Shown in pieces: positions 8,558-16,573 of a stretch of DNA of 64,000 nt. Origin of the DNA: Streptomyces abikoensis (lineage in GTDB: Bacteria > Actinomycetota > Actinomycetes > Streptomycetales > Streptomycetaceae); the NCBI RefSeq assembly GCF_014648775.1, contig NZ_BMRT01000010.1:62001-126000 (forward strand), in the 5' to 3' direction. Made by a program: the position numbers and the translations under genes. Numbering within the stretch: position 1 is the stretch's first letter; every line of letters begins with the position of its first letter. The notes under the pieces are model-generated. The model was given only the letters and a program-made list of their open reading frames with translations. It had not been told where the DNA came from and ran no database searches.

Positions 8558-8659
8558 TTAGGAACAGTTCGGCTGTCTCAGTGGCTGCACTGTCTCAGCT
8601 GGACACCACCACAGAGCGCATGCACGTCTCCTGATCCAGCAGCCAACCGTCTCAGCTGG
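8558..8659. repeat. Left-end terminal and subterminal repeats of the tadA element
   Basis: TTAGGAACAG (8558-8567) is the inverted counterpart of the right end. TGTCTCAG follows at 8574-8581 and 8591-8598, and CGTCTCAGCTGG at 8648-8659 (compare TGTCTCAGCTGG at 8591-8602). These are plausible recombinase-binding sites. The remaining sequence to 8880 holds no gene and presumably contains the kinase promoter. Confidence 0.7.
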
Positions 8660-8880
8660 TTTGTCAGTTCTTTACGAACTGGCCGGAGAATCCTCGCCGA
8701 CCTCGACCACTGAGCATCCCCGTCAAGTGACAGGCTTCCGAGCTCTCGTGGGGTCAGCTTGGAGCTCTGACTTCTGGCGGTGGAGCCCTGGGAAGACCAC
8801 TCGACACTCAGTATCATTGAGTAATCACGATGCCACTGCGAGTGATCATGGCGTCGGCGCGTCACGAACAGGGGGGAAGC

Positions 8881-11124
8881 ATGCGGGGGACCATGCTCGC
8901 GGAACGCTATCGGCTGGAGGGACCGCTGGGGTCCGGAGGCATGGGCGAGGTATGGCAAGCACACGACTGCCTGTTGAGCAGGTCCGTTGCGGTAAAACTC
9001 CTGCGTCATTCTGTTAGCAGCGATCAGTTGATGTCTCGGTTTGAACGAGAGGCGCGCCTCGCCGCACAACTATCGAGTCACGCACACATCGTTTCTGTCT
9101 ATGACTACGGGTACTACCACGGCCCCGATTACAACCGTCTGCCATTCATTGTTATGGAGCTGGTCAACGGAGACCCGCTATGTCGGTACGTAATCCAAGC
9201 GCCAAGGTTGCCCATACTTGAGGTCGCAGACTGGTGCGCTCAAGTTTCGGATGCCCTCTCAGCTGCCCATGCTGCTGGAATTATCCACAGGGACATCAAG
9301 CCCGGAAATATAGTTGCGACACGTACGCATTCCGGGGAAACCGTTATCAAAGTACTCGACTTTGGAATTGCCACCTATGCCCACCCTGACCGGACCCGCA
9401 TTACGGACCCTGGCCATATAATCGGCTCACCTGCTTACATGGCACCCGAGCAGGCCAAGGGAAATGGAGTCCCCGACGAAAGGACGGACTTGTATGCTCT
9501 AGGTTGCGTACTTTACGCATTGCTCACAGGACGGCCTCCCTTTGATCACCGCGATCCAACGGCACTGCTTTGGGCTCATCGCCATGAAATCCCCACCGCA
9601 CCCAGCCATTACCGAGAGGACGTTCCCCCACTCTTGGAGTCATTCACGCTCCGTTTGCTCGCCAAGGATCCCGACAAACGACCACAGCAAGCGATTGAAG
9701 TCCGAGACTTCTTTCAAGGAATGCGGACGTCGCAACTCGGAGCGCTCTCTGGTAACGCTGCGGCACTGGCCAGGCGTGCGGAACAGGCGGCCGCTTGCGC
9801 CAGCGAAGGGGATCATCTCGAGGCTGCACGCTTGTACGGTGAGGTTGCCGAGAGCCGTGCCCGGGTTTTGGGGGCAGATCACCCCGACACTTTGACAAGT
9901 CGCTTCTTTCAGGCCGACTCCCTTGATGACGCCGGCCAACACGCCGAGGCAGCGCGCCTATTCGCTGCGGTAGCCAAGGATGCGGCCTGGGTTTTCGGAA
10001 CTGACCACCCTGACACTCTTCGCAGTCGGCTATCCCACGCCTACTCGCTGGGTGCGACCGGGGAATACGCTGAGGCGGCGCGCTTGGCTAAACACCTTAT
10101 CACCGACTACCGCCGAGTATTGGGTCCTGAGCACCCTGACACCCTGAATTGCCGAGTCGTGCACTTTGCCTGCCTTGACGACGCCGGGCATCACGCAGAG
10201 GCTGCGAGTCTAGGTGCTGAGACGGTTGCCGATTTCACCAGGACACTGGGAGAGGACCATCCCTTGACCCTGAGCTGCCGCAATGCTCATGCGTGCTGCG
10301 TGGCCCAAGCGGGTGAGCATCTTGAGGCTGCGCGCTTGTATGGTGAGATTGCTGAGAGCCGTGCGCGGGTTTTGGGGGCAGACCATCCCGATACTTTGAG
10401 CAGTCGCTTTTCTCAGGCTGACTCCCTGGATGATGCTGGTGAACACGCTGCGGCGGCAGTCCTAATTTGCGATGTAGTCGATGCCCGATCTCGGATACTT
10501 GGCGTAGACCATCCCGATACCCTTGAGGCTAAATTCCTGCACGCCTACTGCCTTGGGCAGTCAGGTGACTGGGATAAGGCTGCGAATACAACAGCCGAGG
10601 TGGCCAAAGATCGTATTCGCCTCCTGGGTGCGGACCACCCGCTCACCCTCATTACTCGAAGCCACCATGCACTGTGCCTGAACCATGCAGGTGAACACGT
10701 GAAAGCTGCGAAGATATACGCAGAGGTGGCAAAGGCTTACCGCCTGATGCAGGGGGGCGACGCCCCGGACACCTTCGAGGCGCGCATAAATCAAGTGGAC
10801 TGCCTTATTGATGCCGAAAAAGGCACTGAAGCCTCCCGCTTGTGCTGCAGTCTCGAAGATGACTGCCGCCGAACTTTTGGCCCCGATCACCCCACGACAT
10901 TGAAGGTGCGGTTTCTTCAAGGAATTTGCCTGGGGATCTCTCTCGAGCTCACAAAGGCGAAACGACATCTGACAGAGGTGGCTGACGACTACACCCGAGC
11001 ACTTGGGCCTGACCACCCCGACAGCATAACTGCACGGGAAGCTGCCGAATATGCTAGTTCACATACCATGCTTGACGTTTCACTTGTCGCTTTTAGTAAG
11101 CTCTTCGGGCGGCCAGGAACTTAG
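8881..11124 (+). CDS. Ser/Thr protein kinase with C-terminal kinesin-light-chain-like TPR array
   Basis: About 747 residues from ATG 8881, preceded by GGGGGGAAGC. The N-terminal kinase has the glycine loop GSGGMGEV, the lysine in VAVKLL, the catalytic loop HRDIKPGN, DFG and APE, so it looks active. After about residue 290 come ten TPR-like units of about 42 residues, each with an LGxDHPDTL-type motif. Units 1 and 5 are nearly identical and 504 bp (four units) apart, pointing to internal block duplication. There is no membrane segment between the domains, unlike PknB-type sensor kinases. Codon choice is visibly less GC-biased than in the flanks, consistent with transfer. It may regulate the neighbouring lasso operon or serve in defence; neither is shown. 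Confidence 0.92.
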   Translation: MRGTMLAERYRLEGPLGSGGMGEVWQAHDCLLSRSVAVKLLRHSVSSDQLMSRFEREARLAAQLSSHAHIVSVYDYGYYHGPDYNRLPFIVMELVNGDPLCRYVIQAPRLPILEVADWCAQVSDALSAAHAAGIIHRDIKPGNIVATRTHSGETVIKVLDFGIATYAHPDRTRITDPGHIIGSPAYMAPEQAKGNGVPDERTDLYALGCVLYALLTGRPPFDHRDPTALLWAHRHEIPTAPSHYREDVPPLLESFTLRLLAKDPDKRPQQAIEVRDFFQGMRTSQLGALSGNAAALARRAEQAAACASEGDHLEAARLYGEVAESRARVLGADHPDTLTSRFFQADSLDDAGQHAEAARLFAAVAKDAAWVFGTDHPDTLRSRLSHAYSLGATGEYAEAARLAKHLITDYRRVLGPEHPDTLNCRVVHFACLDDAGHHAEAASLGAETVADFTRTLGEDHPLTLSCRNAHACCVAQAGEHLEAARLYGEIAESRARVLGADHPDTLSSRFSQADSLDDAGEHAAAAVLICDVVDARSRILGVDHPDTLEAKFLHAYCLGQSGDWDKAANTTAEVAKDRIRLLGADHPLTLITRSHHALCLNHAGEHVKAAKIYAEVAKAYRLMQGGDAPDTFEARINQVDCLIDAEKGTEASRLCCSLEDDCRRTFGPDHPTTLKVRFLQGICLGISLELTKAKRHLTEVADDYTRALGPDHPDSITAREAAEYASSHTMLDVSLVAFSKLFGRPGT

Positions 11125-11376
11125 CCAGGCGGCACAACTTTTTGGGGTGTCGCTAGCAATGTCGTCATAGTCGATGTACAGAGGGATGTCCGACCATGAT
11201 TCGCAGCATTTATCTGCGTGGTCGAGTTCGCGCTGCACTCGGTCGAGGTGGCTTTGCAGGTGCTTGCGGATGTCGAGCGCGAGCTGGCCTTCCATGACCC
11301 TACGGAGGGTCTCATCAGCAAATCTGGGTGGGGCGACGGCGGCGTTTGGGTCGATGATCACCGCCGGAAGGTACAC
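11080..11376 (-). CDS. Hypothetical small protein
   Basis: Open frame of 98 codons from GTG 11376, converging on and overlapping the kinase 3' end by 45 bp. The product has an amphipathic middle (RKHLQSHLDRVQRELDHADKC) and an acidic C-terminal half; no family is recognised. No good ribosome site is seen before the GTG, so it may be spurious, although otherwise 11125-11631 would be empty of genes. Confidence 0.4.
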   Translation of the reverse strand: MYLPAVIIDPNAAVAPPRFADETLRRVMEGQLALDIRKHLQSHLDRVQRELDHADKCCESWSDIPLYIDYDDIASDTPKSCAAWLSSWPPEELTKSDK

Positions 11377-11522
11377 AGTGCCACTGACAGCCTGGTGTCA
11401 CCCCTGCATAGTCCCCGGGATCAAAAGGTCCCCCCGCATACTTCCGCTCCGCAAGGCAAGCCGAGGTGAGGCCAAGGAAGGCGAGGCGGGTGGTTTTCCT
11501 GAAACGTACCGGGACTCTTATT

Positions 11523-11553
11523 AAGGGAAAACGCCCAGCCACGGCGTTTCCTT
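11523..11553. terminator. Hairpin between the kinase side and the DUF397 gene
   Basis: AAGGGAAAACGCC (11523-11535) can pair with GGCGTTTCCTT (11543-11553) with one bulged A and a short loop. It lies 80 bp downstream of the DUF397 stop in its reading direction, so it may terminate the XRE/DUF397 transcript. Confidence 0.45.
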
Positions 11554-11631
11554 AGAGATGACGCGCAGTCAGGCAGCAGCACCCCGCTCCTTTCCGTGAG
11601 GCCGGGAACGGGGCTGATTCTGAGGATGAAG

Positions 11632-11850
11632 CTACAGCTCTCCGCTCACCGTTCCGGAACGGAATGCATTCCACTCTTCGGCAGTGAAGCGGAGAGGCTC
11701 GAGGCGGGTGTTCTTGGAGTCGCGGACAGCGATTCCGCCGGGGAGGTCGGTGACTTCTACACAGTTGCCTTCGCCTGCGCTGGCGGAGGACTTGCGCCAG
11801 ATAGCGGCGGAGAGGTCGTGCGCGTACAGCTCCGCCTTGGGTCCGTTCAC
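11632..11850 (-). CDS. DUF397 protein paired with the XRE regulator
   Basis: About 72 residues from GTG 11850, overlapping the XRE stop as GTGA. The sequence has the DUF397 hallmarks: AAIWRKSSASAGEGNCVEV, then GIAVRDSKN and FTAEEWNAF. In Streptomyces such proteins are encoded next to WhiJ-like XRE regulators and are thought to modulate or bind them (whiJ/abaA-type loci). Function inferred from that association. Confidence 0.85.
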   Translation of the reverse strand: MNGPKAELYAHDLSAAIWRKSSASAGEGNCVEVTDLPGGIAVRDSKNTRLEPLRFTAEEWNAFRSGTVSGEL

Positions 11851-12722
11851 TTTGGGCTGCCTTCTTCGATGCGTTTGATCAGTGCCAACGAGTCGTCCAC
11901 CGGCAGGGCGGCGGCGACGATCCGTTCGAAGGCGCCGGCGAAGACGCGGACGTCCTCGCTGCCCTCGACGTAGGAGTTGCCCCGGAGGTTCTCCACGAGG
12001 ACGACGTCCGGCATGGGGCCGGGGAAGTTGACCACGGTGAAGCCTCCGGCGACGCCTGGGTGCGGGGTGGCGCCCAGGGGCATGATCTGGAGGGTGACGT
12101 TGGGCAGCTCGGCCACGTCGAGCAGGCGGCGGAGTTGTTCGCGCATGGTGGCCGGGCGGACGGCGAACCGCTGGTGCAGGACCGCTTCGGAGATCACGGC
12201 CCACACGTTCAGGGGCCCGGTGCCGTCAGGGCGGGAGAGGACGGCTTGGCGGGCCATGCGGACCTCGGCGAGGGCGGCGACTTCTTCCGGGGTGCGGGTG
12301 ACGGCGGAGGCCGCGATCATCTCGCGGGCGTACGCGGCGCTTTGCAGCAGGCCGGGCACGAGGGTCGGCGACCACTCGCAGACGCGCTCGGCGTCGGACT
12401 CGAGCGAGAGGTAGTCCGCGTAGGCGGGGGCGACTACACCGCTGTAGGTCTGCCACCAGCCCTTCTTGCTGGCGTCGCGGGCCAGGTTCTCCAGCGCGGT
12501 GAACACCTCGGGGTTCGTCACACCGTACGCCTTGAGCAGGTCGGTGACCTCGGCCGGGCGGATGCCGGCGGCCGCGTTCTCGACCTTCGACATCTTCGGC
12601 GCCTTCCAGCCCACGGCCGCGGCCGCACCATCCAAGGTCAGCCCGGCGTCGTTGCGGAGCTTGCGCAGGGCTGAGCCGAGTCGGCGGCGCCGGATCGTCG
12701 GTACCACGGGGCTGTTGGGCAT
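11847..12722 (-). CDS. WhiJ-like XRE regulator with DUF5753 domain
   Basis: About 291 residues from ATG 12722. The N-terminal HTH_XRE (GSALRKLRNDAGLTLDGAAA followed by KMSKVENAAAG) covers about residues 15-65. The C-terminal DUF5753-type region includes VPGLLQSAAYAREM, QRFAVRPATMREQLRRLL and LQIMPL. This is the standard architecture of the many WhiJ paralogues that act with DUF397 partners. It is divergent from the RsbW-like gene across a 200-bp region likely holding both promoters. It probably regulates genes on the element; targets unknown. Confidence 0.88.
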   Translation of the reverse strand: MPNSPVVPTIRRRRLGSALRKLRNDAGLTLDGAAAAVGWKAPKMSKVENAAAGIRPAEVTDLLKAYGVTNPEVFTALENLARDASKKGWWQTYSGVVAPAYADYLSLESDAERVCEWSPTLVPGLLQSAAYAREMIAASAVTRTPEEVAALAEVRMARQAVLSRPDGTGPLNVWAVISEAVLHQRFAVRPATMREQLRRLLDVAELPNVTLQIMPLGATPHPGVAGGFTVVNFPGPMPDVVLVENLRGNSYVEGSEDVRVFAGAFERIVAAALPVDDSLALIKRIEEGSPK

Positions 12723-12922
12723 ATTCGCAGTGTTTCACCACCGCCGGGAGAGCGGGAGCCCCTTCTTCAGATCATCCGAACGAGTTAGGTGGAAAGCTTG
12801 CGACCTGTGGGCGGTTGGGTCCATCCTCTTCGGAAAGGCCGCCCGGGTCTGTCAACTAGCTTTCACCGGCGGGCACTTGCGTCGATCTTGCGTGGGCGGA
12901 AGCCTGTGCGGATGGAGGGGCC

Positions 12923-13396
12923 ATGGTCACCATGGCGGACGAGAGGGCACCGGCGATCCCGGGCTTTTACCTCACCGAGAGGCCCGGCGGATTCGCGGTC
13001 CACATGCACTCCTCCGCCGAGCACTTACGCCGCGTCCGGCGCATGACGGGCCAGGTGCTGTGCAAGGCCGGAGTCACCGACGAGGTCACCGAGAACGCTC
13101 AGCTGGTGACCAGCGAGCTGATCGGCAACGCCGTGGCCTGCTGCGGGCCCTTCGTGCCCCTGGTCGTCGAAGTCCTCGCGGAGGTGGTCGCGGTCTCGGT
13201 GAAGGTCCACGACCCCGACGGCGAGCACCTGCCCGACCGGGCTGCGGCCGCCCCGCTGGACGACCCGACGGCGGAGTCCGGCCGGGGGCTGCCCCTGCTC
13301 GACCTGCTCGCCCCGGGCTGGCACACCGTCATCACGCCGGTCGGCAAGCAGATCCGCTGCCGCGTGCCCTATAGAAGAGGTGGAGTCCGTGCCTGA
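12923..13396 (+). CDS. RsbW-like ATP-binding protein (HATPase_c_2)
   Basis: About 157 residues from ATG 12923, preceded by GGAGGGG; a second ATG at 12932 is possible. VTDEVTENAQLVTSELIGNAV is the N-box, VKVHDPDGEHLP the G1-like segment, and ESGRGLPLLDLLAPGW the G2-like segment of GHKL ATPases. Proteins of this type accompany WhiJ/DUF397 pairs in Streptomyces, and its location beside such a pair fits. It may act as an anti-sigma factor or regulator; no sigma partner is seen nearby. Confidence 0.82.
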   Translation: MVTMADERAPAIPGFYLTERPGGFAVHMHSSAEHLRRVRRMTGQVLCKAGVTDEVTENAQLVTSELIGNAVACCGPFVPLVVEVLAEVVAVSVKVHDPDGEHLPDRAAAAPLDDPTAESGRGLPLLDLLAPGWHTVITPVGKQIRCRVPYRRGGVRA

Positions 13397-13718
13397 GCAG
13401 GACGCCGACGAGCTACCGTTCGACGTGCGCTTCGACGCCGACTCGGGCGAGGTCGTAGTGATGATCACCTACGGGAACCCGCCCCGGCAGACGATGCGCC
13501 GCAAGACGTACGCCTCGCAGGAGGCCCTGGCCGTCGCGATCGCCGAGCACAACCACGAAGCGTTCCTCCAGGCCCGGCTAGCCAACGTGCTGGCCTCCGC
13601 CGCGATCAATCACCTCGGAACGGACCCCGGGCGGCTCCAGAGGGCCGTCCGCGCACTGTCCGACCCGACGAACACGGTGCCGGTCGGCTCGATCCTGCGA
13701 GGCGAGCGGCAGCCGTGA
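13389..13718 (+). CDS. Hypothetical protein downstream of the RsbW-like gene
   Basis: About 109 residues. GTG 13389 (VPEQDADELPFDVRF) is preferred over GTG 13380 because of GGTGGAG just upstream; it overlaps the previous gene by 8 bp, suggesting coupling. The acidic N-terminal half has beta-rich character (SGEVVVMITYG), and the C-terminal half is helical (EALAVAIAEHNHEAFLQARLANVL). No family is recognised. It precedes the lasso precursor by about 145 bp, which probably contains the lasso promoter. Confidence 0.7.
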   Translation: MPEQDADELPFDVRFDADSGEVVVMITYGNPPRQTMRRKTYASQEALAVAIAEHNHEAFLQARLANVLASAAINHLGTDPGRLQRAVRALSDPTNTVPVGSILRGERQP

Positions 13719-13863
13719 CCCCAAGCTCCTGCCCCGCCGGTGACATCCCTCTGGGGGCCCGGCCGGGCAGGTCGCACCACCCTGCACCATCCGCCAGGCC
13801 AGCCGGCCGGGCGGTCACCGCGGCCGGACAACGACGTCCGGCACCGGCAGAAGGGAAGTGCCC

Positions 13864-14043
13864 ATGAGCAAGGTGACCAGCGGCGAGACGGAGACGGGCT
13901 CGCCCGCATACGAGGCGCCGAAGGTGATGGCGGTGGGCTCGTTCGCCGCCGACACCCTCGGGGACGTCAGCGTCGGCCAGAGCGACGACTCCGACGCGGG
14001 CCAGTACTACGCGCCCCTGTTCGCCCCGACCAGCCGCTCGTGA
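13864..14043 (+). CDS. Lasso peptide precursor
   Basis: 59-residue precursor from ATG 13864 (GAAGGGAAG upstream). The leader holds the RRE-recognition pattern Y16-x-x-P19-x-V21-x-x-x-G25-x-F27 and the conserved Thr31 at the penultimate leader position. Cleavage after Leu32 gives a 27-residue core starting Gly33. The only acidic residue at ring position 7-9 is Asp41, so a 9-membered ring (GDVSVGQSD, Gly1 to Asp9) is predicted. The next residues D-S-D-A-G give further aspartates for a methyltransferase, and Tyr48-Tyr49 are bulky plug candidates. The stop overlaps the cyclase start as GTGA. Assignment rests on this pattern and on the four biosynthetic genes that follow. Confidence 0.9.
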   Translation: MSKVTSGETETGSPAYEAPKVMAVGSFAADTLGDVSVGQSDDSDAGQYYAPLFAPTSRS

Positions 14044-15860
14044 CCGAGGCGGCCGGTACGTTCAGGCCGCCGTGGTTCTGTGTTCTGCCCGATGACGACG
14101 CCGCCGGGCCTCTGGCCCGGCGGCTCGCCCGGCAGGACGCGGCCCGCACCCTCCAGCACAGCTCGGGACGCCCGTGGCTGATCGCGTTCGGGTGGGGGAA
14201 GAGGCTGCGAACGGTCGCGGCCGGTCCGCTGAAGGCGGTGCTGATCGGGTCCTGCCCAGTCAGCACCGCCCGGCTGCGGGTCCTGGCCGACAGGGCGGCC
14301 CAGACCGGCGATGAGGAGGAGCTGGCCGCGCTGCCGGGCAGCTACTACCTGGTCACCTCCCGCAGGGGCGTCCGTAGCGCACGTGGGGACGTTGCGGGCC
14401 TGAACCGGCTGTACTACGCGAGCGTGGACGGCGTGCGGATGATCTCCAGCAGCCCCCGGCATCTGGCCCACGAGGTGGGCAAGGGAGTGGACGAACGCTG
14501 GGTGGCCTTGCGGCTGTTCGCCCCGCACGCGCCCGCCCCGCTGCTGTTCAGCCGCAGCCCGTACGAGGGCGTCACGCCGGTGCCTCCGGGCCACCAAGCA
14601 ACCCTGACCACGACCGGCGGACTGGCCGTCACCCGCTACTGGACTCCGCCCACGGCCGCCCTCCCGCTGGAGATGGCGACGGAACGGCTGCGGGACGTAC
14701 TGGCCAAGGCCGTCGCCAGCCGGACGGCATCGCCACCGGTGGCCAGCGTGCAGTTGTCCGGCGGACTGGACTCGGCGGCGCTGGCGGCCCTGGCCGCGCG
14801 GGCCCGCCCGGCGTCCACCACGGTTCTCATCACGGTGGGCTCGCGGGCGGCGGACAACCCCGACGAGCGGTGGGCCCGCCGCACGGCAGCCCTGCTGGAC
14901 GGCGTGGACCACCTGGTCCTCGACCCCGGCACCTACCCACGGATCTTCCAGGGCTTGGAAACCTCGCAGTTCGCGCTGGACGAGCCCGCCTCGTTCGCCG
15001 CCTCGGCGGCCCGCTTCCGCCACACCCTGCGGGTGCTGGCCGAGCACGGCAGCGGGGCCCACCTCAACGGCCAGGGCGGCGACGAGACCCTCCTCGCCCC
15101 CTTGTCCTACCTGCCCCAGGCCGCCGGCCGCAGCCCGTACCGCGCGTGGTGGCACCTGCGCGGCCACGCAGCCCTCAACCGCACCAGCAGCCTGAGCCTC
15201 GCGCGGGCCGCCGCCACAGCCGGTACCTACCGGCAGTGGCTTATCCGGGCCGCCGACCGGCTCACCCTCCCGGCCAGCCCGGCCGCCGCCCTGGCCGGGT
15301 GGGAGGCCCCTCCCCGCCTCCCACCCTGGACCGTGCCCGAGGTCGTCCGCGACCTGCGGCACGAGCTGCTGGCCGTCGCGGAGACGGCCGAGCCGGTCTC
15401 GGACGACATCGCGACGCACGGGACGGTGATGCGGATCCGCTCGGTCGCCCGCCGCGCGAGCCTGTACCGGGACGCGATGGAAGCGGCCGGAGTCCCCGGC
15501 CACTTCCCCTACCTGGACCGGGCGGTCATCGAGACGGCCCTGGTGACGTTGCCGGAGGAGCGGACCGACCCGTGGGCGCCCAAGCCCCTGCTGACAGCGG
15601 CCGTCGCCCCGCTGGCCCCACCGGGCCTACTCGAGAGGCGGGACAAGGGCCACTACAACCACGAGATCCACACCGGCCTCGCCGCCCACCACCGTGAGCT
15701 CACCGAGCTCTTCACCGGCTCGGCCCTGGGCAAGGCCGGGCTGATCGACGAAGGGGCCCTCCGCCAGGCCCTGGCCGAGGCCGCCACCCGCCGCATCCCG
15801 CCCGCGTTCATCACCGAGACGGTCGCCGTGGAGCTGTGGCTTCGCAGTGCCCGCCCCTGA
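14040..15860 (+). CDS. Lasso macrolactam synthetase (asparagine synthetase-like, C protein)
   Basis: About 606 residues from GTG 14040, which overlaps the precursor stop. The N-terminal half is a degenerate glutamine-amidotransferase-like domain without catalytic Cys; the C-terminal half has the PP-loop SGGLDSAALAAL near residue 240 and NGQGGDETLLAPL, as in lasso cyclases. It would adenylate the ring Asp side chain and join it to the Gly1 amine. Length is normal for the family. It is the second gene of the operon, directly after its substrate. Confidence 0.93.
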   Translation: MTEAAGTFRPPWFCVLPDDDAAGPLARRLARQDAARTLQHSSGRPWLIAFGWGKRLRTVAAGPLKAVLIGSCPVSTARLRVLADRAAQTGDEEELAALPGSYYLVTSRRGVRSARGDVAGLNRLYYASVDGVRMISSSPRHLAHEVGKGVDERWVALRLFAPHAPAPLLFSRSPYEGVTPVPPGHQATLTTTGGLAVTRYWTPPTAALPLEMATERLRDVLAKAVASRTASPPVASVQLSGGLDSAALAALAARARPASTTVLITVGSRAADNPDERWARRTAALLDGVDHLVLDPGTYPRIFQGLETSQFALDEPASFAASAARFRHTLRVLAEHGSGAHLNGQGGDETLLAPLSYLPQAAGRSPYRAWWHLRGHAALNRTSSLSLARAAATAGTYRQWLIRAADRLTLPASPAAALAGWEAPPRLPPWTVPEVVRDLRHELLAVAETAEPVSDDIATHGTVMRIRSVARRASLYRDAMEAAGVPGHFPYLDRAVIETALVTLPEERTDPWAPKPLLTAAVAPLAPPGLLERRDKGHYNHEIHTGLAAHHRELTELFTGSALGKAGLIDEGALRQALAEAATRRIPPAFITETVAVELWLRSARP

Positions 15861-15881
15861 CCCGCCAGGAGGCCGATCGCC

Positions 15882-16139
15882 ATGCCCTTCCGCCTCGCCC
15901 GTGGCGTCGAGCGAATCGACGCCGACGGCTCGCCGATGCTCTTCAACACCCGCACCGGCGGCTACTTCGCCCTCAACGACTCCGCAGCCACCGCCTTGGA
16001 CGCGCTCGTCGGACACGGCGAACAGGAGGCCGCCACCGCCCTCGTCGACACCTACGGCATCACCACGGACCGGGCGGCGGCCGACATCCGCGACCTGACC
16101 GCCACCCTGACCGGCCACCGGCTGCTGGAGTCGCGATGA
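15882..16139 (+). CDS. Lasso RiPP recognition element (PqqD-like, B1 protein)
   Basis: 85 residues, ATG 15882. The PqqD/RRE fold is visible in the sequence: LARGVERIDADGSPMLFNTRTGGYFALND followed by helices (SAATALDALVGHG and DRAAADIRDLTATLTGHRLLE). It binds the leader peptide and delivers it to the protease. The stop overlaps the next gene as ATGA, so the split B1/B2 arrangement typical of actinobacteria is present. Confidence 0.92.
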   Translation: MPFRLARGVERIDADGSPMLFNTRTGGYFALNDSAATALDALVGHGEQEAATALVDTYGITTDRAAADIRDLTATLTGHRLLESR

Positions 16140-16573
16140 GCACGGTCATCGCCCTGCCCGAACGCGTCCACCTCACCCGCACAGAGCAGGCCGCCGGACA
16201 CCTCGCCGTCACCGCCGCCCATCTGATCGCCGCCGCCCTCGGCTCCCGCCCAGCCCGGCTCAAGCATCTGCTGGCCGTGATCGCCCGCCGGGCCGCCCCC
16301 GCCACCGCCGAGCAGGCCGCGCGGGCGAGGGACGTGGTGACGACGGTCAGCCCCCGCTGCGGCAGCGGCTACGGCTGCCTGCCCCGCTCCATAGCCACCG
16401 CCCTGCTCTGCCGCCTCGCCGGCACCTGGCCCACCTGGAAGAGCGGCGTGCGCTTCCCGCCCCTGACCTCCCACGCCTGGGTCGAAGCCGACGGCGAGCC
16501 CGTCGGCGAAGACCCGCACTTCATCGCCACGTTCACCACGACCCTGACCGTCGAACCCGAAGGAGCCTCGTGA
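16136..16573 (+). CDS. Lasso leader peptidase (transglutaminase-like, B2 protein)
   Basis: 145 residues from ATG 16136. The catalytic Cys is in GYGCLPRSIATALLCR, the His in SHAWVEADG, and an Asp in GEDPHF, matching the transglutaminase-like Cys-His-Asp triad of B2 proteins. It removes the leader after the Thr-Leu pair so the cyclase can act. It overlaps both neighbours (ATGA, GTGA). Confidence 0.92.
   Translation: MSTVIALPERVHLTRTEQAAGHLAVTAAHLIAAALGSRPARLKHLLAVIARRAAPATAEQAARARDVVTTVSPRCGSGYGCLPRSIATALLCRLAGTWPTWKSGVRFPPLTSHAWVEADGEPVGEDPHFIATFTTTLTVEPEGAS

Noticed and set aside
6277..8713. Long plus-strand open frames opposite tadA-tadC
   Set aside because: Pro/Arg/Ala-rich products; the minus strand carries the coherent Tad genes with overlapping starts and stops.
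11080..11376. Antitoxin-like partner of the kinase
   Set aside because: No HTH or antitoxin motif and no ribosome site; kept only as a weak hypothetical gene.
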